Positions 25,580-36,578 of a stretch of DNA of 64,000 nucleotides are shown one piece after another (the first letter of the stretch is position 1; each line of letters begins with the position of its first letter). Origin of the DNA: Altererythrobacter sp. C41 (GTDB taxonomy: Bacteria; Pseudomonadota; Alphaproteobacteria; Sphingomonadales; Sphingomonadaceae); contig NZ_JAEVFE010000003.1 of NCBI RefSeq assembly GCF_016803135.1, forward strand, positions 1 through 64,000. The letters are read 5' to 3'. Under the pieces are notes generated by a model. That model ran no database searches. It was not told where the DNA came from and saw only the letters and a program-made list of their open reading frames with translations. The translations under genes were made by a program, and so were the position numbers.

Positions 25580-27016
25580 ATGAAGCGCCCCCTCAACCTC
25601 GATCCCGACCGCCTGCTCCCGGCCGAACCGGGCGCGCGTTCCATCGCGCGGGCGCTCTATGAGGAGGTGCGCACGCTCCCCATCGTCAGCCCGCACGGCC
25701 ATACCGATCCTGCGTGGTTCGCCACCGATGCTGCCTGGACCAACCCGGCCGAATTGCTTCTGGCGCCGGATCACTATCTCTACCGGATGCTCTACAGCCA
25801 GGGCGTGTCGCTGGAGGCGCTCGGCGTTTCGAGCAAGGCGGGTCCGTGTGTGGCCGATCCGCGCGCCGCGTGGCGGCTCTTTGCGGCGCACTATCATCTC
25901 TTCCGCGGCACCCCCTCGCGCCTGTGGCTCGACCATGTATTCGCGGAGGTGTTCGGTATCGATGTGCGACTCGAAGCCGCCACGGCCGATCGCTACTACG
26001 ACCGCATCACCGACGCGCTTGCGACGCCAGCGTTCCGTCCGCGCGCCCTGTTCGACCGCTTCGGCATCGAGTGGCTGGCGACGACCGAGGGGCCGCAGGA
26101 CGATCTCGATCACCACGCCGCGATCCGCGCGTCGGGCTGGGGCGGACAGGTGATAACGACCTATCGTCCCGATGCGGTGATCGATCCGGAGCACGAGGAT
26201 TTTGCGCTTGCCCTCGCGCGCTTCGGCGAGCTGACCGGCGAGGACGTGCATAGCTGGGCCGGCTATCTCGCCGCCCACCGCAAGCGGCGGGCGGATTTCC
26301 GCGCGGCCGGTGCGACAGCGACCGATCACGGCCATCCGACGGCGCTGACCGCCGATTTGCCGCAGGCGGACAAGGAAGCGCTGTTCGCTCGCATCGTCCG
26401 CGGCGGATGGACCACGGATGACGCCGAGCTGTTCCGCGCCCAGATGCTGACCGAAATGGCCGCGATGAGCGTCGAGGACGGCATGGTCATGCAGATCCAC
26501 CCCGGCGCTGTCCGCAACCACAACCGCTGGCTCCACGAGGCGTACGGCCGCGACAAGGGCGCCGATATTCCGGCCCGGACCGACTATGTTCATGCGCTCA
26601 GGCCGCTGCTCGACCGGTTCGGCAACGAACCCGGCCTCTCGATAATCCTCTTCACGCTGGACGAGAGCAGTTATGCGCGCGAGCTTGCCCCGCTGGCCGG
26701 TCATTATCCGTGTCTCAAGCTCGGGCCGGCGTGGTGGTTCCACGACAGCCCGGAAGGCATGCGCCGCTTCCGCGAGATGACGACCGAGACGGCCGGCTTC
26801 TACAACACGGTCGGCTTCAATGACGACACGCGGGCGTTTCTCTCGATCCCTGCGCGTCATGACGTCGCGCGCCGGGTCGACTGCGCCTTCCTCGCCCGCC
26901 TCGTCACCGAGCGTCGGATCGAGGACTGGGAAGCGGCGGAGCTCGCCCACGAACTTAGCTATGGTTTTGCCAAGCGCGCCTACCGGCTCGACGAGCCGCG
27001 CGCGCAAGCCACCTGA
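25580..27016 (+). CDS. uxaC: Glucuronate/galacturonate isomerase
   Basis: A 478-residue uronate isomerase, the usual family length. It converts D-glucuronate to D-fructuronate and D-galacturonate to D-tagaturonate. Signature motifs are [14 protein letters not shown] (metal His pair), RIMPPL-like [99 protein letters not shown] and [23 protein letters not shown]. It opens the catabolic operon under operator D, with a ribosome site AGAAGGATAGGA. Confidence 0.96.
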   Translation: MKRPLNLDPDRLLPAEPGARSIARALYEEVRTLPIVSPHGHTDPAWFATDAAWTNPAELLLAPDHYLYRMLYSQGVSLEALGVSSKAGPCVADPRAAWRLFAAHYHLFRGTPSRLWLDHVFAEVFGIDVRLEAATADRYYDRITDALATPAFRPRALFDRFGIEWLATTEGPQDDLDHHAAIRASGWGGQVITTYRPDAVIDPEHEDFALALARFGELTGEDVHSWAGYLAAHRKRRADFRAAGATATDHGHPTALTADLPQADKEALFARIVRGGWTTDDAELFRAQMLTEMAAMSVEDGMVMQIHPGAVRNHNRWLHEAYGRDKGADIPARTDYVHALRPLLDRFGNEPGLSIILFTLDESSYARELAPLAGHYPCLKLGPAWWFHDSPEGMRRFREMTTETAGFYNTVGFNDDTRAFLSIPARHDVARRVDCAFLARLVTERRIEDWEAAELAHELSYGFAKRAYRLDEPRAQAT

Positions 27017-27029
27017 ACAGGAGAAGGAT

Positions 27030-27872
27030 ATGTTTGAACGAACTTACTACGCGACGCACCCGGACATGATGGAGTGCGTCTCCAACGACGAGTTGCGCGA
27101 GCGCTACCTGATCCAGAACCTGTTTACCGAGGGCGAGTGCGTCCTCAACTACACCCATGCGGACCGTTTCGTGATCGGCGGCGTACTGGTGGGGTCGGGC
27201 ACGGTGAAGCTGCCCGACCAGACCGAACCACCGTCCGCAGCCGGGCATCCGTTCCTCGAACGGCGCGAGCTCGCTGTCGTCAACGTCGGCAAGGTCGAAG
27301 GCACTGTCACCGTGGACGGCGAGAGCTTCACCCTCGGCAACAAGGACTGCCTTTACGTTACCATGGGCGCGAAGGACGTGACGTTCGCCGGCCCGGGCGC
27401 GAAGTTCTACCTCGCCTCCTGCCCCGCGCACAAGGCGTTCCAGACCCGCAAGCTCTCGATCGCGGAGGCCAACGCGCTGGACCGCGGGAGCCTCGAGGAA
27501 TCGAATGAGCGCACGATCTACCAGCTCGTGATCCCGGGGGTGTGCGAAAGCGCCCAGCTCGTCATGGGCCTGACGGTGCTGAAGCCCGGCAGCGTGTGGA
27601 ATACGATGCCGCCGCACATCCACGAGCGGCGTTCGGAGATCTATTTCTACTTCGAGCTCGACGACATCGAAGCCGACCGCGTCATGCATTTCATGGGCGA
27701 GGGCGAGGCGACCCGGCACATCGTGATGCAGAACGACGAGGCGGTGATCTCGCCGCCGTGGTCGATCCACATGGGCGCGGGCACCAAGGCCTATGCCTTC
27801 ATCTGGGCCATGGCCGGTGAGAACCAGGATTACACCGACATGAACGTCCTCGACATCTGTCAGCTCCAGTGA
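27030..27872 (+). CDS. kduI: 5-dehydro-4-deoxy-D-glucuronate isomerase
   Basis: The start follows GGAGAAGGAT and gives 280 residues, as expected for KduI. The enzyme turns 5-keto-4-deoxyuronate from unsaturated galacturonate into 3-deoxy-D-glycero-2,5-hexodiulosonate. The cupin metal site is visible as [17 protein letters not shown], with a second ligand region [24 protein letters not shown]. Other hallmarks are [22 protein letters not shown] and [14 protein letters not shown]. It lies 13 bases after uxaC. Confidence 0.96.
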   Translation: MFERTYYATHPDMMECVSNDELRERYLIQNLFTEGECVLNYTHADRFVIGGVLVGSGTVKLPDQTEPPSAAGHPFLERRELAVVNVGKVEGTVTVDGESFTLGNKDCLYVTMGAKDVTFAGPGAKFYLASCPAHKAFQTRKLSIAEANALDRGSLEESNERTIYQLVIPGVCESAQLVMGLTVLKPGSVWNTMPPHIHERRSEIYFYFELDDIEADRVMHFMGEGEATRHIVMQNDEAVISPPWSIHMGAGTKAYAFIWAMAGENQDYTDMNVLDICQLQ

Positions 27873-28624
27873 CCGCGATGTTCGACCTCAGCGGAAAAGT
27901 CGCGGTCGTAACCGGCGCCAACACCGGTATCGGCCAGGGAATCGCCATCGCCCTGGCCGGGGCCGGCGCCGACGTGGCGCTGGTCGGCCGCTCCAGCGCC
28001 GACGAGACGGCTGAGAAGGTCCGCGCGTTAGGGCGCAAGGCCGCGTTGATCGGTGCCGATCTCTCGACCATCGAACCGGTGCAGGAGGTGGTGGACCATA
28101 CCCTGTCCGAGCTCGGCGGGCTCGACATCCTCGTCAACAACGCCGGTATTATCCGGCGTGCCGACGCGGTCGAATTCACCGAGGAGGATTGGGACGCGGT
28201 CGTCGATACCAATCTCAAGTCGGTGTTCTTTCTTTGTCAGGCAGCCGGTCGGCACATGATCGGGCAGGGCGGGGGCAAGATCATCAACATCGCCTCGATG
28301 CTGAGCTTCCAGGGCGGCATTCGCGTACCGAGCTACACCGCTTCGAAGAGCGGTGTCGCCGGGCTCACGAAGCTCCTCGCCAACGAGTGGGCGGGCAAGG
28401 GCGTCAACGTGAACGCCATCGCGCCCGGCTATATCGCGACCAACAACACCGCGGCCCTGCAGGCGGACGAGAGCCGCAATCGGCAGATCCTCGAGCGCAT
28501 CCCGTCGGGACGTTGGGGCGATCCGTCCGATCTCGGCGGCGCGGCTGTGTTCCTCGCTTCCTCCGCCTCGGACTACGTGCAAGGGCACGTGCTCGCCGTG
28601 GACGGCGGTTGGCTAGCGCGCTGA
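27869..28624 (+). CDS. kduD: 2-deoxy-D-gluconate / 2,5-diketo-3-deoxygluconate 3-dehydrogenase (SDR)
   Basis: A 251-residue classical SDR starting with GTG in the four-base overlap with kduI. The cofactor site is [15 protein letters not shown], the structural motif is NNAG, and the catalytic residues are S in [10 protein letters not shown] and Y/K in YTASKSG. The C-terminal [13 protein letters not shown] is typical of KduD. It reduces the KduI product to KDG with NADH. Position directly after kduI supports the specific name. Confidence 0.93.
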   Translation: MTAMFDLSGKVAVVTGANTGIGQGIAIALAGAGADVALVGRSSADETAEKVRALGRKAALIGADLSTIEPVQEVVDHTLSELGGLDILVNNAGIIRRADAVEFTEEDWDAVVDTNLKSVFFLCQAAGRHMIGQGGGKIINIASMLSFQGGIRVPSYTASKSGVAGLTKLLANEWAGKGVNVNAIAPGYIATNNTAALQADESRNRQILERIPSGRWGDPSDLGGAAVFLASSASDYVQGHVLAVDGGWLAR

Positions 28625-28629
28625 GAGCG

Positions 28630-29637
28630 ATGGGCCGCTTCGTCGCCTTCGGCGAGATCATGCTGCGCCTCTCGCCGCCGGGGCGGGAACTGCTGCTCCA
28701 GACGCCGAAGTTCGACGTCTGGACGGCGGGCGCGGAAGCCAATGTCGCCACCGCGCTCGCCTGCCTCGGCCACAACAGCGCCATGGTGAGCGCCGTGCCG
28801 CCGACCCCGCTCGGCGACGCACCGGTCCGCGCACTTCGCGGCTTCGGGGTCGACACCCGAGGTATCCAGCGGCGCGAGGGGCGCATGGGCCTCTATTTCG
28901 TGATGACGGGCGCGGGTTTGCGCGCGACCGACGTCATCTACGACCGCGCGGGCTCTGCCTTTGCCGAAGCCCCGCCGGATGCCTGGGACTGGGATGGTCT
29001 GCTCGCCGGCGCGGATCGCCTGCACCTGTCGGGTATCACGCCCGCTCTGGGGCAGAAAGGTACCGAGGCGGCACTGAGCGCGGCCGAGGCTGCCCAGGCG
29101 CGGGGCGTGCCGATCTCGTTCGACGGCAATTACCGCTCGCGGCTGTGGGAGGCATGGGACAGCGATCCCAGGACCACGCTGACCCGGCTGATTTCGAAGG
29201 CCGACATCCTGTTCGGCAATCACCGCGACATCTCGCTGCTGCTCGGCGAGAGGTTCGACGGCGACGGCCCCGACCGGCGGCGCGAGGCGGCGGAGGCGGC
29301 GTTCGAGGCCTTTCCGCAACTCCAGCTCATCGCGTCGACCGCGCGGCATCTCGACAATGTCGATCACCATCGCCTCTCGGCGCGCATCGACGCGCGGGAC
29401 GGCGCGGCGCAGACGGACGAGGTGAGCGTTGCCGGGATCGTCGACCGGATCGGCGCGGGCGATGCCTTCACGGCCGGCGTGCTCCATGGTTTGCGGACGG
29501 GGCAGGACATCGACGCCGCCGCCCGCACGGGGCTCGCGCTCACTTGCCTGAAACATAGCCTGCCAGGCGACGCGAGCGTGTTCGGCCAGAAGGATATCGA
29601 CGCGTTCCTGGCGGGAGGGTTCGACGTCCGCCGATAG
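28630..29637 (+). CDS. kdgK: 2-keto-3-deoxygluconate kinase
   Basis: A PfkB/ribokinase-family sugar kinase of 335 residues starting at the ATG five bases after kduD. The longer open frame upstream is a shadow of that gene. Motifs are FGEIMLRLSPPG, AGAEANVATALACLGH, SFDGNYRSRLWE, ILFGNHRDI and the PfkB signature DRIGAGDAFTAGVLHGL with its catalytic Asp. It phosphorylates KDG to KDPG. No KDPG aldolase (kdgA) is encoded in this window, so the last step must be elsewhere. Confidence 0.95.
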   Translation: MGRFVAFGEIMLRLSPPGRELLLQTPKFDVWTAGAEANVATALACLGHNSAMVSAVPPTPLGDAPVRALRGFGVDTRGIQRREGRMGLYFVMTGAGLRATDVIYDRAGSAFAEAPPDAWDWDGLLAGADRLHLSGITPALGQKGTEAALSAAEAAQARGVPISFDGNYRSRLWEAWDSDPRTTLTRLISKADILFGNHRDISLLLGERFDGDGPDRRREAAEAAFEAFPQLQLIASTARHLDNVDHHRLSARIDARDGAAQTDEVSVAGIVDRIGAGDAFTAGVLHGLRTGQDIDAAARTGLALTCLKHSLPGDASVFGQKDIDAFLAGGFDVRR

Positions 29638-29655
29638 CCGCCGACAACATCAGGA

Positions 29656-29669
29656 GCCGCAAAAGCGGC
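29656..29669 (+). other. Short hairpin between kdgK and the sugar symporter
   Basis: GCCGCAAAAGCGGC forms a perfect five-base-pair stem with an AAAA loop in the 48-base gap before the symporter. It is followed by a GGGAGGAAATGG ribosome site rather than a U-run, so it is not a convincing terminator. It may be an RNA stability or processing element within the operon (inference). Confidence 0.3.
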
Positions 29670-29685
29670 CCTCGGGAGGAAATGG

Positions 29686-31110
29686 ATGCATCAGAAGGTG
29701 GCAGGGAAAAGCGGCTCCATCACGTTCGCGGTGCTGACCGCAACATTGGGCGGGCTGCTGTTCGGGTATGACACGGCGGTCATTTCCGGCGCGATCGAGG
29801 CGATCGACGTCAACTTCATCGACCCGCGTGGCCTCTCGCCCAACGCCGGCGACAGTCTCGCCGGCTTCACCGTCGCGAGCGCGCTGATCGGTACGATTAT
29901 CGGCGCCGCCTTGGCAGGAATGCTGGCGACGCGGTTCGGCCGCCGCCGGTCGCTGATCCTCGCGGCGGTGCTGTTCTTCCTCTCGGCGGTGGGATCGGCA
30001 TGGCCGGAGATCGGTTTCGGCGCGCCGGGATCGATGGGGGCGGACGCGCTCACCCTGTTCAACGTCTATCGCATTCTGGGCGGGATCGGGGTCGGGCTCG
30101 CCTCGATGATTTCGCCCATGTATATCGCCGAGATCGCGCCGCCCGAACGGCGTGGACAACTCGTCACCTGGCAGCAGCTCGCCATCATCGGCGGCATGCT
30201 GGTCGTCTATTTCGTCAACTGGGGCATTGCCCGGCAAGGCGACGAGCAATGGGTGCTGACGACCGGCTGGCGGTTGATGTTCGCCTCCGAATGCATTCCG
30301 GCCGTGCTGTTCTTCGGCATGCTCTTCCTCATTCCGGAAAGCCCGCGCTGGCTGGTGCAGAAGGGGGACGAGGAAGGCGCGGTGAGAGTGCTTCACTCAC
30401 TGGGGCTCCGCCGCCCGGGTCTTCTCGATGAGATCCGCCAGTCGCTGGTGGTGCCGCGCCGGCCGCTGTTCTCCTACGGCGCGGCGCTGATCGCGGTCGG
30501 CCTGCTGCTGTCGATCTTCCAGCAGTTCGTCGGGATCAACGTGGTGCTCTACTACGCGCCCTTCATCTTCAAGAGCATGGGCGCGTCGACCGATACCGCC
30601 CTGCTCCAGACGGTCGCAGTTGGCGCGGTCAATCTCGGCTTTACCGTGATCGCCATGCTCACCGTCGACCGCTGGGGCCGCAAGCCGCTGATGATCACCG
30701 GGGCGATAGTCATGGCGCTTTCGATGGCGACGCTCGGCACGCTGTTCTACGTCGACAGCCTCGGGCTGGGCGCGCTTCTCGCCATGCTCGTCTACATCGC
30801 CGGCTTCGCGCTGAGCTGGGGACCGGTGGTCTGGGTGCTGCTGGCGGAGATCTTCCCGAACCCGGTGAAGGACCAGGCGATGGGGCTTGCCGTTACCGCG
30901 CAGTGGATTTCCAACTTCCTCGTCTCATGGTCGTTCAAGATTCTCGACGGTGACCCGACGCTGGTGGCGATGTTCAACCACGGTTTCGCCTACTGGCTCT
31001 ATGGCGCCATGTCGGTGCTCGCGGCGCTCTTCGTGTGGAAGATGCTGCCCGAGACGAAAGGCCGGACACTCGAGGAGATGGGCCTGCTGTGGAAGGCGGA
31101 GCGCGCCTGA
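29686..31110 (+). CDS. MFS sugar:proton symporter, XylE/sugar-porter family
   Basis: A 474-residue sugar porter with twelve helices. All diagnostic motifs are present: [15 protein letters not shown] in helix 1, [66 protein letters not shown], and [11 protein letters not shown] at the end. The adjacent xylB and xylA make D-xylose the likely substrate, though uronates or other monosaccharides cannot be excluded. It follows kdgK in the uxaC operon. Confidence 0.93.
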   Translation: MHQKVAGKSGSITFAVLTATLGGLLFGYDTAVISGAIEAIDVNFIDPRGLSPNAGDSLAGFTVASALIGTIIGAALAGMLATRFGRRRSLILAAVLFFLSAVGSAWPEIGFGAPGSMGADALTLFNVYRILGGIGVGLASMISPMYIAEIAPPERRGQLVTWQQLAIIGGMLVVYFVNWGIARQGDEQWVLTTGWRLMFASECIPAVLFFGMLFLIPESPRWLVQKGDEEGAVRVLHSLGLRRPGLLDEIRQSLVVPRRPLFSYGAALIAVGLLLSIFQQFVGINVVLYYAPFIFKSMGASTDTALLQTVAVGAVNLGFTVIAMLTVDRWGRKPLMITGAIVMALSMATLGTLFYVDSLGLGALLAMLVYIAGFALSWGPVVWVLLAEIFPNPVKDQAMGLAVTAQWISNFLVSWSFKILDGDPTLVAMFNHGFAYWLYGAMSVLAALFVWKMLPETKGRTLEEMGLLWKAERA

Positions 31111-32564
31111 TGTATCTCGGGATCGATATCGGCACTTCCGCCGTGAAGGCCGTCCTGATCGATGGGGAAGGGCGGCTGCGCGGCGAAGGATCGGCGCCGT
31201 TGTCGGTATCCCGCCCCGGACCGCTGATGTCCGAGCAGGACCCCGACGACTGGTGGCGAGCGACCGAAACCGCCGTCCTGTCGCTGCCGGAAGCGGATCG
31301 CCGGGCGGTCCGCGCGATCGGCCTCGCGGGCCAGATGCACGGCGCGACCTTGCTCGACGATGCCGACCGGCCGCTCCGCCCTGCCATCCTCTGGAACGAC
31401 GGCCGCTCGGGCGCGGAATGCCGCTTGCTGGAGGAGGTGGAGCCCCGGACGCGCCGCATCACGGGCAACGCCGCGATGGCAGGCTTCACGGCGCCGAAGC
31501 TCCTCTGGGTGCGGGAGCACGAGTCCGACCTGTTCGCGCGAACCCGCACCGTGCTGCTGCCCAAGGACTACGTCCGCCTGCAAATGACGTGCGAGAAGGC
31601 AACCGATGTGTCGGATGCCAGCGGAACGCTGTGGCTCGATGTCGAGGTGCGGGCATGGTCGCAGTCCATGTTGGCCGCCACCGATCTCGGCGTGGACGCG
31701 ATGCCCCGCCTGCACGAAGGGCCGGAGGCGACCGGAACGCTCCGGCCAGCCCTCGCCGCTCGCTGGGGAATGGGCGAAGTGCCCGTCGCGGCGGGCGGGG
31801 GCGACAATGCCGCGGCGGCGGTCGGGCTCGGCGTCGTCGATCCAGGCGACTGCTTCCTCTCGCTCGGCACCTCGGGTGTGTGCTTCGTCGCGACCGATCG
31901 GTTCCGCGCCGCGCCAGACAATGGCCTGCACGCCTTCTGCCATGCCCTGCCTGGGCGCTGGCACCAGATGTCGGTCATGCTGAGCGCTGCCGCATGTCTG
32001 GATTGGGCGGCTGCGCTGCTCGGTCTGGACGACGCGCCGGCATTGCTTGCGGCTGCGGAACAGGCGCGCCTGGACCGCTCGCGGCCGATCTTTCTCCCCT
32101 ACCTCAGCGGCGAGCGGACGCCGCACGCGGATCCCCAGGCACAAGGCGTCTTCTTCGGCATGACCGCAACCACCGGCGCGCCGGAGCTTGCCCTTTCCGT
32201 GCTGGAAGGCGTGGCCATGGGGCTGCGCGACGGGCTGGACACGATCGTCGCGGCCGGTTCGTCGCCGGAGACGATCACAATGGCGGGCGGCGGCTCGCGC
32301 TCCTCGTTCTGGGGCGCGATCATCGCGGCCGCGCTCGACCGGCCGCTCGTGTTCAGGGAAGCGGGCGCGGTCGGGCCGGCGTTCGGCGCCGCGCGCCTCG
32401 CCCGGCTCTGCGTGGAAGGGCATGCGGACGCCGCGATCCAGCCGCCCGCCGTCACCGGCGTCGAAGAGCCCGACCCCGGCCGCGCCGCCCACTTCGCCGA
32501 ACGCCAGCAGCGCTTCCGCGCTCTCTACTCCGCCCTCCAACCCCACTTTCGAGGCGAACAATGA
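31110..32564 (+). CDS. xylB: Xylulokinase
   Basis: The ATG shares one base with the symporter's stop (TGATG), giving 484 residues. It is a FGGY-family kinase with [18 protein letters not shown] at the N-terminus, [24 protein letters not shown], the catalytic-region [29 protein letters not shown] and [17 protein letters not shown]. It phosphorylates D-xylulose to xylulose 5-phosphate. The C-terminus overlaps the next gene by four bases. Confidence 0.94.
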   Translation: MYLGIDIGTSAVKAVLIDGEGRLRGEGSAPLSVSRPGPLMSEQDPDDWWRATETAVLSLPEADRRAVRAIGLAGQMHGATLLDDADRPLRPAILWNDGRSGAECRLLEEVEPRTRRITGNAAMAGFTAPKLLWVREHESDLFARTRTVLLPKDYVRLQMTCEKATDVSDASGTLWLDVEVRAWSQSMLAATDLGVDAMPRLHEGPEATGTLRPALAARWGMGEVPVAAGGGDNAAAAVGLGVVDPGDCFLSLGTSGVCFVATDRFRAAPDNGLHAFCHALPGRWHQMSVMLSAAACLDWAAALLGLDDAPALLAAAEQARLDRSRPIFLPYLSGERTPHADPQAQGVFFGMTATTGAPELALSVLEGVAMGLRDGLDTIVAAGSSPETITMAGGGSRSSFWGAIIAAALDRPLVFREAGAVGPAFGAARLARLCVEGHADAAIQPPAVTGVEEPDPGRAAHFAERQQRFRALYSALQPHFRGEQ

Positions 32565-33877
32565 CCGACAGGATTTTTGCCGACATCGCGCCGATCGCCT
32601 ACGAAGGCGCAGACAGCGACAACATGCTCGCTTTCCGCCACTACGACCCCGACAGGCTGGTGCTGGGCAAAACGATGGCCGAGCACCTTCGGCTGGCGGT
32701 CTGCTATTGGCACAGCTTCGCCTGGCCGGGTGCCGACATCTTCGGGGCCGGCACGTTCGACCGGCCGTGGATGCCGGGCGAGATCTGCACGCCCGAGCGC
32801 GCCGCGCTGAAGCTTGAGAACGCGTTCGATTTCTTCGAGCGGCTGGGCGCGCCGTTCTTCTGCTTCCACGATGTCGACGCCATGGCGACCGCCGCGACGC
32901 CGGAAGAGCATCACCGCAACCTTGCCGACATCGTCGATCAGATGGCGCGCCGGATGGAAACGGGCGGGGTGAAGCTGTTGTGGGGCACGGCCAACCTCTT
33001 CTCGCATCCGCGCTATGCCGCGGGCGGGGCGACCAGTCCCGATCCCGAAATCTTCGCCTGGGCCGCCTTTCAGGTGCGTGAGATGCTGGAGGCGACACAC
33101 CGGCTCGGCGGCGCGAACTACGTGCTGTGGGGCGGCCGTGAGGGCTACGACACGATCCTCAACACCGATCTGCGGCAAGAGATGGATCAACTCGGCCGGT
33201 TCCTGAACCTCGTGGTCGAGCACAAGCACAAGATCGGCTTCTCGGGCACGATCCTGATCGAGCCCAAGCCGCATGAACCGACCAAGCATCAATACGATCG
33301 CGACACGGCGACCGTGTACGGCTTCCTCGAACGCTACGGGCTGGTCGACGAGGTCCGGGTCAATATCGAGGCCAACCACGCGACGCTCGCCGGCAACAGC
33401 TTCGAGCACGAGATCGCCACCGCGATGGCGCTCGGCATTTTCGGATCGATCGACATCAATCGCGGCGATCCGCAGAACGGCTGGGATACCGACCAGTTTC
33501 CCAACGACGTGCCGGGGCTCACACTGGCCCTGCTCGAGATCCTGAAAGGCGGCGGCTTCACCACCGGCGGCTTCAACTTCGACGCGAAAGTGCGCCGGCA
33601 GTCGATCGACCCGGTGGACCTGTTCCACGGCCATATCGGCGGCATCGACGTTCTCGCGCGGGCACTGCTCAACGCGGCGGCGATCATCGAGGACGGGCAG
33701 CTCGGGCAGTTCGTCGAGGACCGCTATGCCGGCTGGGGGGACGAGTTCGGGCGCAAGGCGCTGAACGAACTCAGCCTCGCGGACCTCGCCGACCATGCGC
33801 TGCAGTCGAACGGCGACAGACGGCCTCCCTCCGGCCGGCAGGAATACCTCGAAAACCTGGTGAACAGGTTCGCGTGA
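32561..33877 (+). CDS. xylA: Xylose isomerase
   Basis: A 438-residue class II xylose isomerase beginning in the ATGA overlap with xylB; a long in-frame extension upstream is a shadow of that gene. Active-site motifs are [28 protein letters not shown] (catalytic His/Asp), [42 protein letters not shown] and [17 protein letters not shown], with the metal-binding [20 protein letters not shown]. It converts D-xylose to D-xylulose. Together with xylB it shows that xylose release is expected from the polymer degraded by this locus. Confidence 0.96.
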   Translation: MTDRIFADIAPIAYEGADSDNMLAFRHYDPDRLVLGKTMAEHLRLAVCYWHSFAWPGADIFGAGTFDRPWMPGEICTPERAALKLENAFDFFERLGAPFFCFHDVDAMATAATPEEHHRNLADIVDQMARRMETGGVKLLWGTANLFSHPRYAAGGATSPDPEIFAWAAFQVREMLEATHRLGGANYVLWGGREGYDTILNTDLRQEMDQLGRFLNLVVEHKHKIGFSGTILIEPKPHEPTKHQYDRDTATVYGFLERYGLVDEVRVNIEANHATLAGNSFEHEIATAMALGIFGSIDINRGDPQNGWDTDQFPNDVPGLTLALLEILKGGGFTTGGFNFDAKVRRQSIDPVDLFHGHIGGIDVLARALLNAAAIIEDGQLGQFVEDRYAGWGDEFGRKALNELSLADLADHALQSNGDRRPPSGRQEYLENLVNRFA

Positions 33878-35457
33878 TGGAGGGGATCGACCGCCGCCGT
33901 TTCCTCGGCAACTCGGCCCTGGCCGCCGCCGCCCTTTCGCTGCCGGCCGCGGCCTATGCCGCGCCGGAGCGGAGCAGCGTCGTCTCCACGACCAAGGGCC
34001 GCGTGCGCGGCACGGTCGAGGATGGCCTCCACGTGTTCCGCGGCCTTCGCTACGGACAGAACACGCGGCCGCATCGCTTTCAGGCGCCGCGCGCGCCGGA
34101 GCCGTGGAGCGGCATCGCCGATGCGACGGCCTTCGCGCCGTCCTGCCCGCAGCGGAGCGACCGCTACGCCTCGACCAGTGAGGATTGCCTGTTCCTCAAC
34201 GTCTGGACGCCGGGGCCCGACCCGCGCGCGAAGCGGCCGGTGATGGTCTACATCCACGGCGGGGCCTATTCGTCGGGCAGCGTGGTCGATCCGCTGAACT
34301 ACGGCCATCATCTTGCGTCGCGCGGGGACGTGGTCGTCGTCACGCTGAACCACCGCCTCAACGCCTTCGGCTATCTCTACCTCTCGCGCCTGGACTCGCG
34401 CTTCCCGGACAGCGGCAATGCCGGCCAGCTCGACCAGATTCTCGCACTACAGTGGATACGCGCGAATATCGCGAACTTCGGCGGCGATCCCGGCCGGGTC
34501 ATGGTGTTCGGCCAGTCGGGCGGCGGCGCGAAGATCGCGACGATGATGGGCATGCCTGCGGCCAAGGGCCTGTTCCACAGCGCCGCGACGATGAGCGGAC
34601 AGCAAGTCACCGCCTCCGGCCCGCTCAACGCCACAGCCCGCACCCACGCCTTCCTCGCCGACCTCGGCGTTCCGGAGAGCGATCTTGGCCGTCTGCTCAC
34701 TATGCCGACCGAGGCGTTGGTGGAGGGGCTCGATGCCACCGATCCCGTGCTCGGCGGCCGGGTCTATTTCGGCCCGGTGCTCGATATGAAATGGCTCACC
34801 CGGCACCCGTTCTGGCCGGACGCCAATCCGCAGTCGAACCATATCCCGATGATCCTCGGCAACACGCTCGACGAGACACGCGCCTTCGTCGATCCGGACG
34901 GGCCGAAGATCACCGGCCTCGACTGGTCGAACATCGCCGAGCGCATGGCGCCCGAGCTGCGGATCGACATTCATCCCGAATGGGTCGTGGCACAGTTCCG
35001 CGAGCGCTATCCGGCCTACACGCCGGAGCAGGTCTTCTACGCCGCCACGACCGCTGGGCGGAGCTGGCGCGGGCAGGTGATCGAGGCGGACGAGCGCGCG
35101 CGGGCCGGCACCCCGACCTGGGTCTATCGGGTCGATTATCAGTCGCCGGTCGAGCCGCGTCGCGGCGCACCGCACACGATCGATATTCCGCTCGTCTTCG
35201 GCACGCTCGACGCGGAAGGATCGATCACCGGTACCGGGCTGAAGGCGCGAGAGTTGAGCAGGAGGATGATGGATTCCTTCATCGCGCTCGCGCGCGTTGG
35301 TGATCCAAACCATGGCGGCATACCGGAATGGCCGGTCCATACTTTGCCGGACCGACAGACGATGCTGTTCGGCACAGAGGTCCGCCTGACCAACGACCCA
35401 CGCCAGTGGGAGCGCGAACTGTTCGGCCGGGTCCCCTATATCCAGCCGGGGAGCTAG
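33877..35457 (+). CDS. Exported type B carboxylesterase
   Basis: The ATG at 33877 overlaps the xylA stop; a GTG one codon earlier is possible. The product is 526 residues with a Tat signal (DRRRFLGNSALAAAALSLPA). The alpha/beta-hydrolase core has the oxyanion GGAYSSGS, SEDCLFLNVWTPG, the nucleophile elbow VFGQSGGGAKI and a likely catalytic acid and His near LGNTLDETRAF and RRGAPHTIDIPLVFG. As the last gene of the uxaC operon it probably removes acyl esters from pectin or xylan fragments in the periplasm (inference from position). Confidence 0.9.
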   Translation: MEGIDRRRFLGNSALAAAALSLPAAAYAAPERSSVVSTTKGRVRGTVEDGLHVFRGLRYGQNTRPHRFQAPRAPEPWSGIADATAFAPSCPQRSDRYASTSEDCLFLNVWTPGPDPRAKRPVMVYIHGGAYSSGSVVDPLNYGHHLASRGDVVVVTLNHRLNAFGYLYLSRLDSRFPDSGNAGQLDQILALQWIRANIANFGGDPGRVMVFGQSGGGAKIATMMGMPAAKGLFHSAATMSGQQVTASGPLNATARTHAFLADLGVPESDLGRLLTMPTEALVEGLDATDPVLGGRVYFGPVLDMKWLTRHPFWPDANPQSNHIPMILGNTLDETRAFVDPDGPKITGLDWSNIAERMAPELRIDIHPEWVVAQFRERYPAYTPEQVFYAATTAGRSWRGQVIEADERARAGTPTWVYRVDYQSPVEPRRGAPHTIDIPLVFGTLDAEGSITGTGLKARELSRRMMDSFIALARVGDPNHGGIPEWPVHTLPDRQTMLFGTEVRLTNDPRQWERELFGRVPYIQPGS

Positions 35458-36578
35458 TCGGCCGTTCGCGCGGGCAGAGGGTAGGAGATGATGAGTTCCA
35501 GCGGCTCGGGTCCGACTTGCCTGATGCCGACTTCCGCATCGGCATAGAGATAGGCCGCCGTGCCGGGTCCCAACCGTTGCTTCCGCCCGTCACTCTCGAG
35601 TTCGCCTTCGCCCGATAGGACATAATAGACTTCGTCATGGTTGATCGGATGGATGCCGATCGCGGCACCCGGATGGAGCACACGCTTGCGGAACTCCATC
35701 GTCCGCTGCGGTGCGGCGTCGCTGATCCTGTAGGCGGTGCTCATGCCGATAGCGCCGTGCGGCGGCGGCTCCTGCCGGACGACCTGCTTCTCGTCGATCA
35801 CGATGCCCTTTGCGGCTGGCTGTGGCAGGCCGGCTGCCCAGCGCAGACCGGCGGCGAGATGTGCGAGGAACAGCGGCTCGGAATAGCTTTCAGGTGTGTG
35901 CCCCATCGCCGTGTAGAAGACGCGTCCGCCCTCGAAACGGTGCGTCCAGGCGACGGGTTTCGGATTGACCGCCGCTTCGCGGATGGAAGCGGGATCGAAC
36001 GTGGCGAGAAGGGTGACCGTCGGGTCGAAGTCTTCGAACAGGTAATACTCGTCCGTGCGCCGGAAGCTTTCGGGCAGCACACGGGCGGCGGGGTGATCGG
36101 CGTCGGCGCGTTGGAGGTCGGCCGTCGGCGTTCCTTCCGGGTGACGGGCGAACTGCGCGCCGATCATCCGCCGGTACCAGGGCCAGTGCGCGTGCGAATC
36201 GGCTGCCGCGTGGATGCCGACCACGCCGCCGCCGCCGCGTACGAACGCCTGCAATCCCGCCCGGCGCGGGCCGACGAGCCATTCGGAGGCGGGGTTCTTC
36301 CGATCCGTCGTGGTGTTGAGCAGGATGATTGCGGCGAAGCCGTCCAGTCCGCCGCTCTCGAAAACCGCTGGGTCGTCCGAGGCGACCAGCGTGAACCCCT
36401 CCCGCTCGGCGAGAGTGCGGATCGCGGCAATGCCGGGTTCGATCGAGGCATGGCGGTAACCGGTGGTGTGGCTGAACAGCAGGACCTTCGGCGCGGCCCA
36501 GGCCGCCGCGGGACTGAACGCAAGGGTGAGGATCAGCGCGAGCGCGCCGATGATTCGCATCGCTACTGCGGCCATCAT
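35454..36578 (-). CDS. Exported ThuA-domain protein fused to a C-terminal cupin
   Basis: The ATG at 36578 overlaps the stop of the upstream lyase gene, giving 374 residues. A signal peptide (IIGALALILTLAFSPAAAWA) precedes a ThuA/glutamine-amidotransferase-like domain (KVLLFSHTTGYRHASIEPG, VGIHAAADSHAHWPWYRRMIG, YTAMGHTPESYSEPLFL). From about residue 280 a cupin follows, with RVLHPGAAIGIHPINHDEVYYVLSGEGE in which H, H and E are likely metal ligands. ThuA domains occur in sugar 3-oxidation and polysaccharide loci, but their chemistry is unsettled. It is transcribed with the PL1 lyase and its 3' end overlaps that of the convergent esterase. Confidence 0.85.
   Translation of the reverse strand: MMAAVAMRIIGALALILTLAFSPAAAWAAPKVLLFSHTTGYRHASIEPGIAAIRTLAEREGFTLVASDDPAVFESGGLDGFAAIILLNTTTDRKNPASEWLVGPRRAGLQAFVRGGGGVVGIHAAADSHAHWPWYRRMIGAQFARHPEGTPTADLQRADADHPAARVLPESFRRTDEYYLFEDFDPTVTLLATFDPASIREAAVNPKPVAWTHRFEGGRVFYTAMGHTPESYSEPLFLAHLAAGLRWAAGLPQPAAKGIVIDEKQVVRQEPPPHGAIGMSTAYRISDAAPQRTMEFRKRVLHPGAAIGIHPINHDEVYYVLSGEGELESDGRKQRLGPGTAAYLYADAEVGIRQVGPEPLELIISYPLPARTAD

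Noticed and set aside
36451-36472. A further GGTAACCGGT-like operator copy
   Set aside because: It lies within the coding sequence of the ThuA-cupin protein, lacks the second half-site (TGTCA), and codes for a conserved ThuA stretch (HTTGYRHAS).
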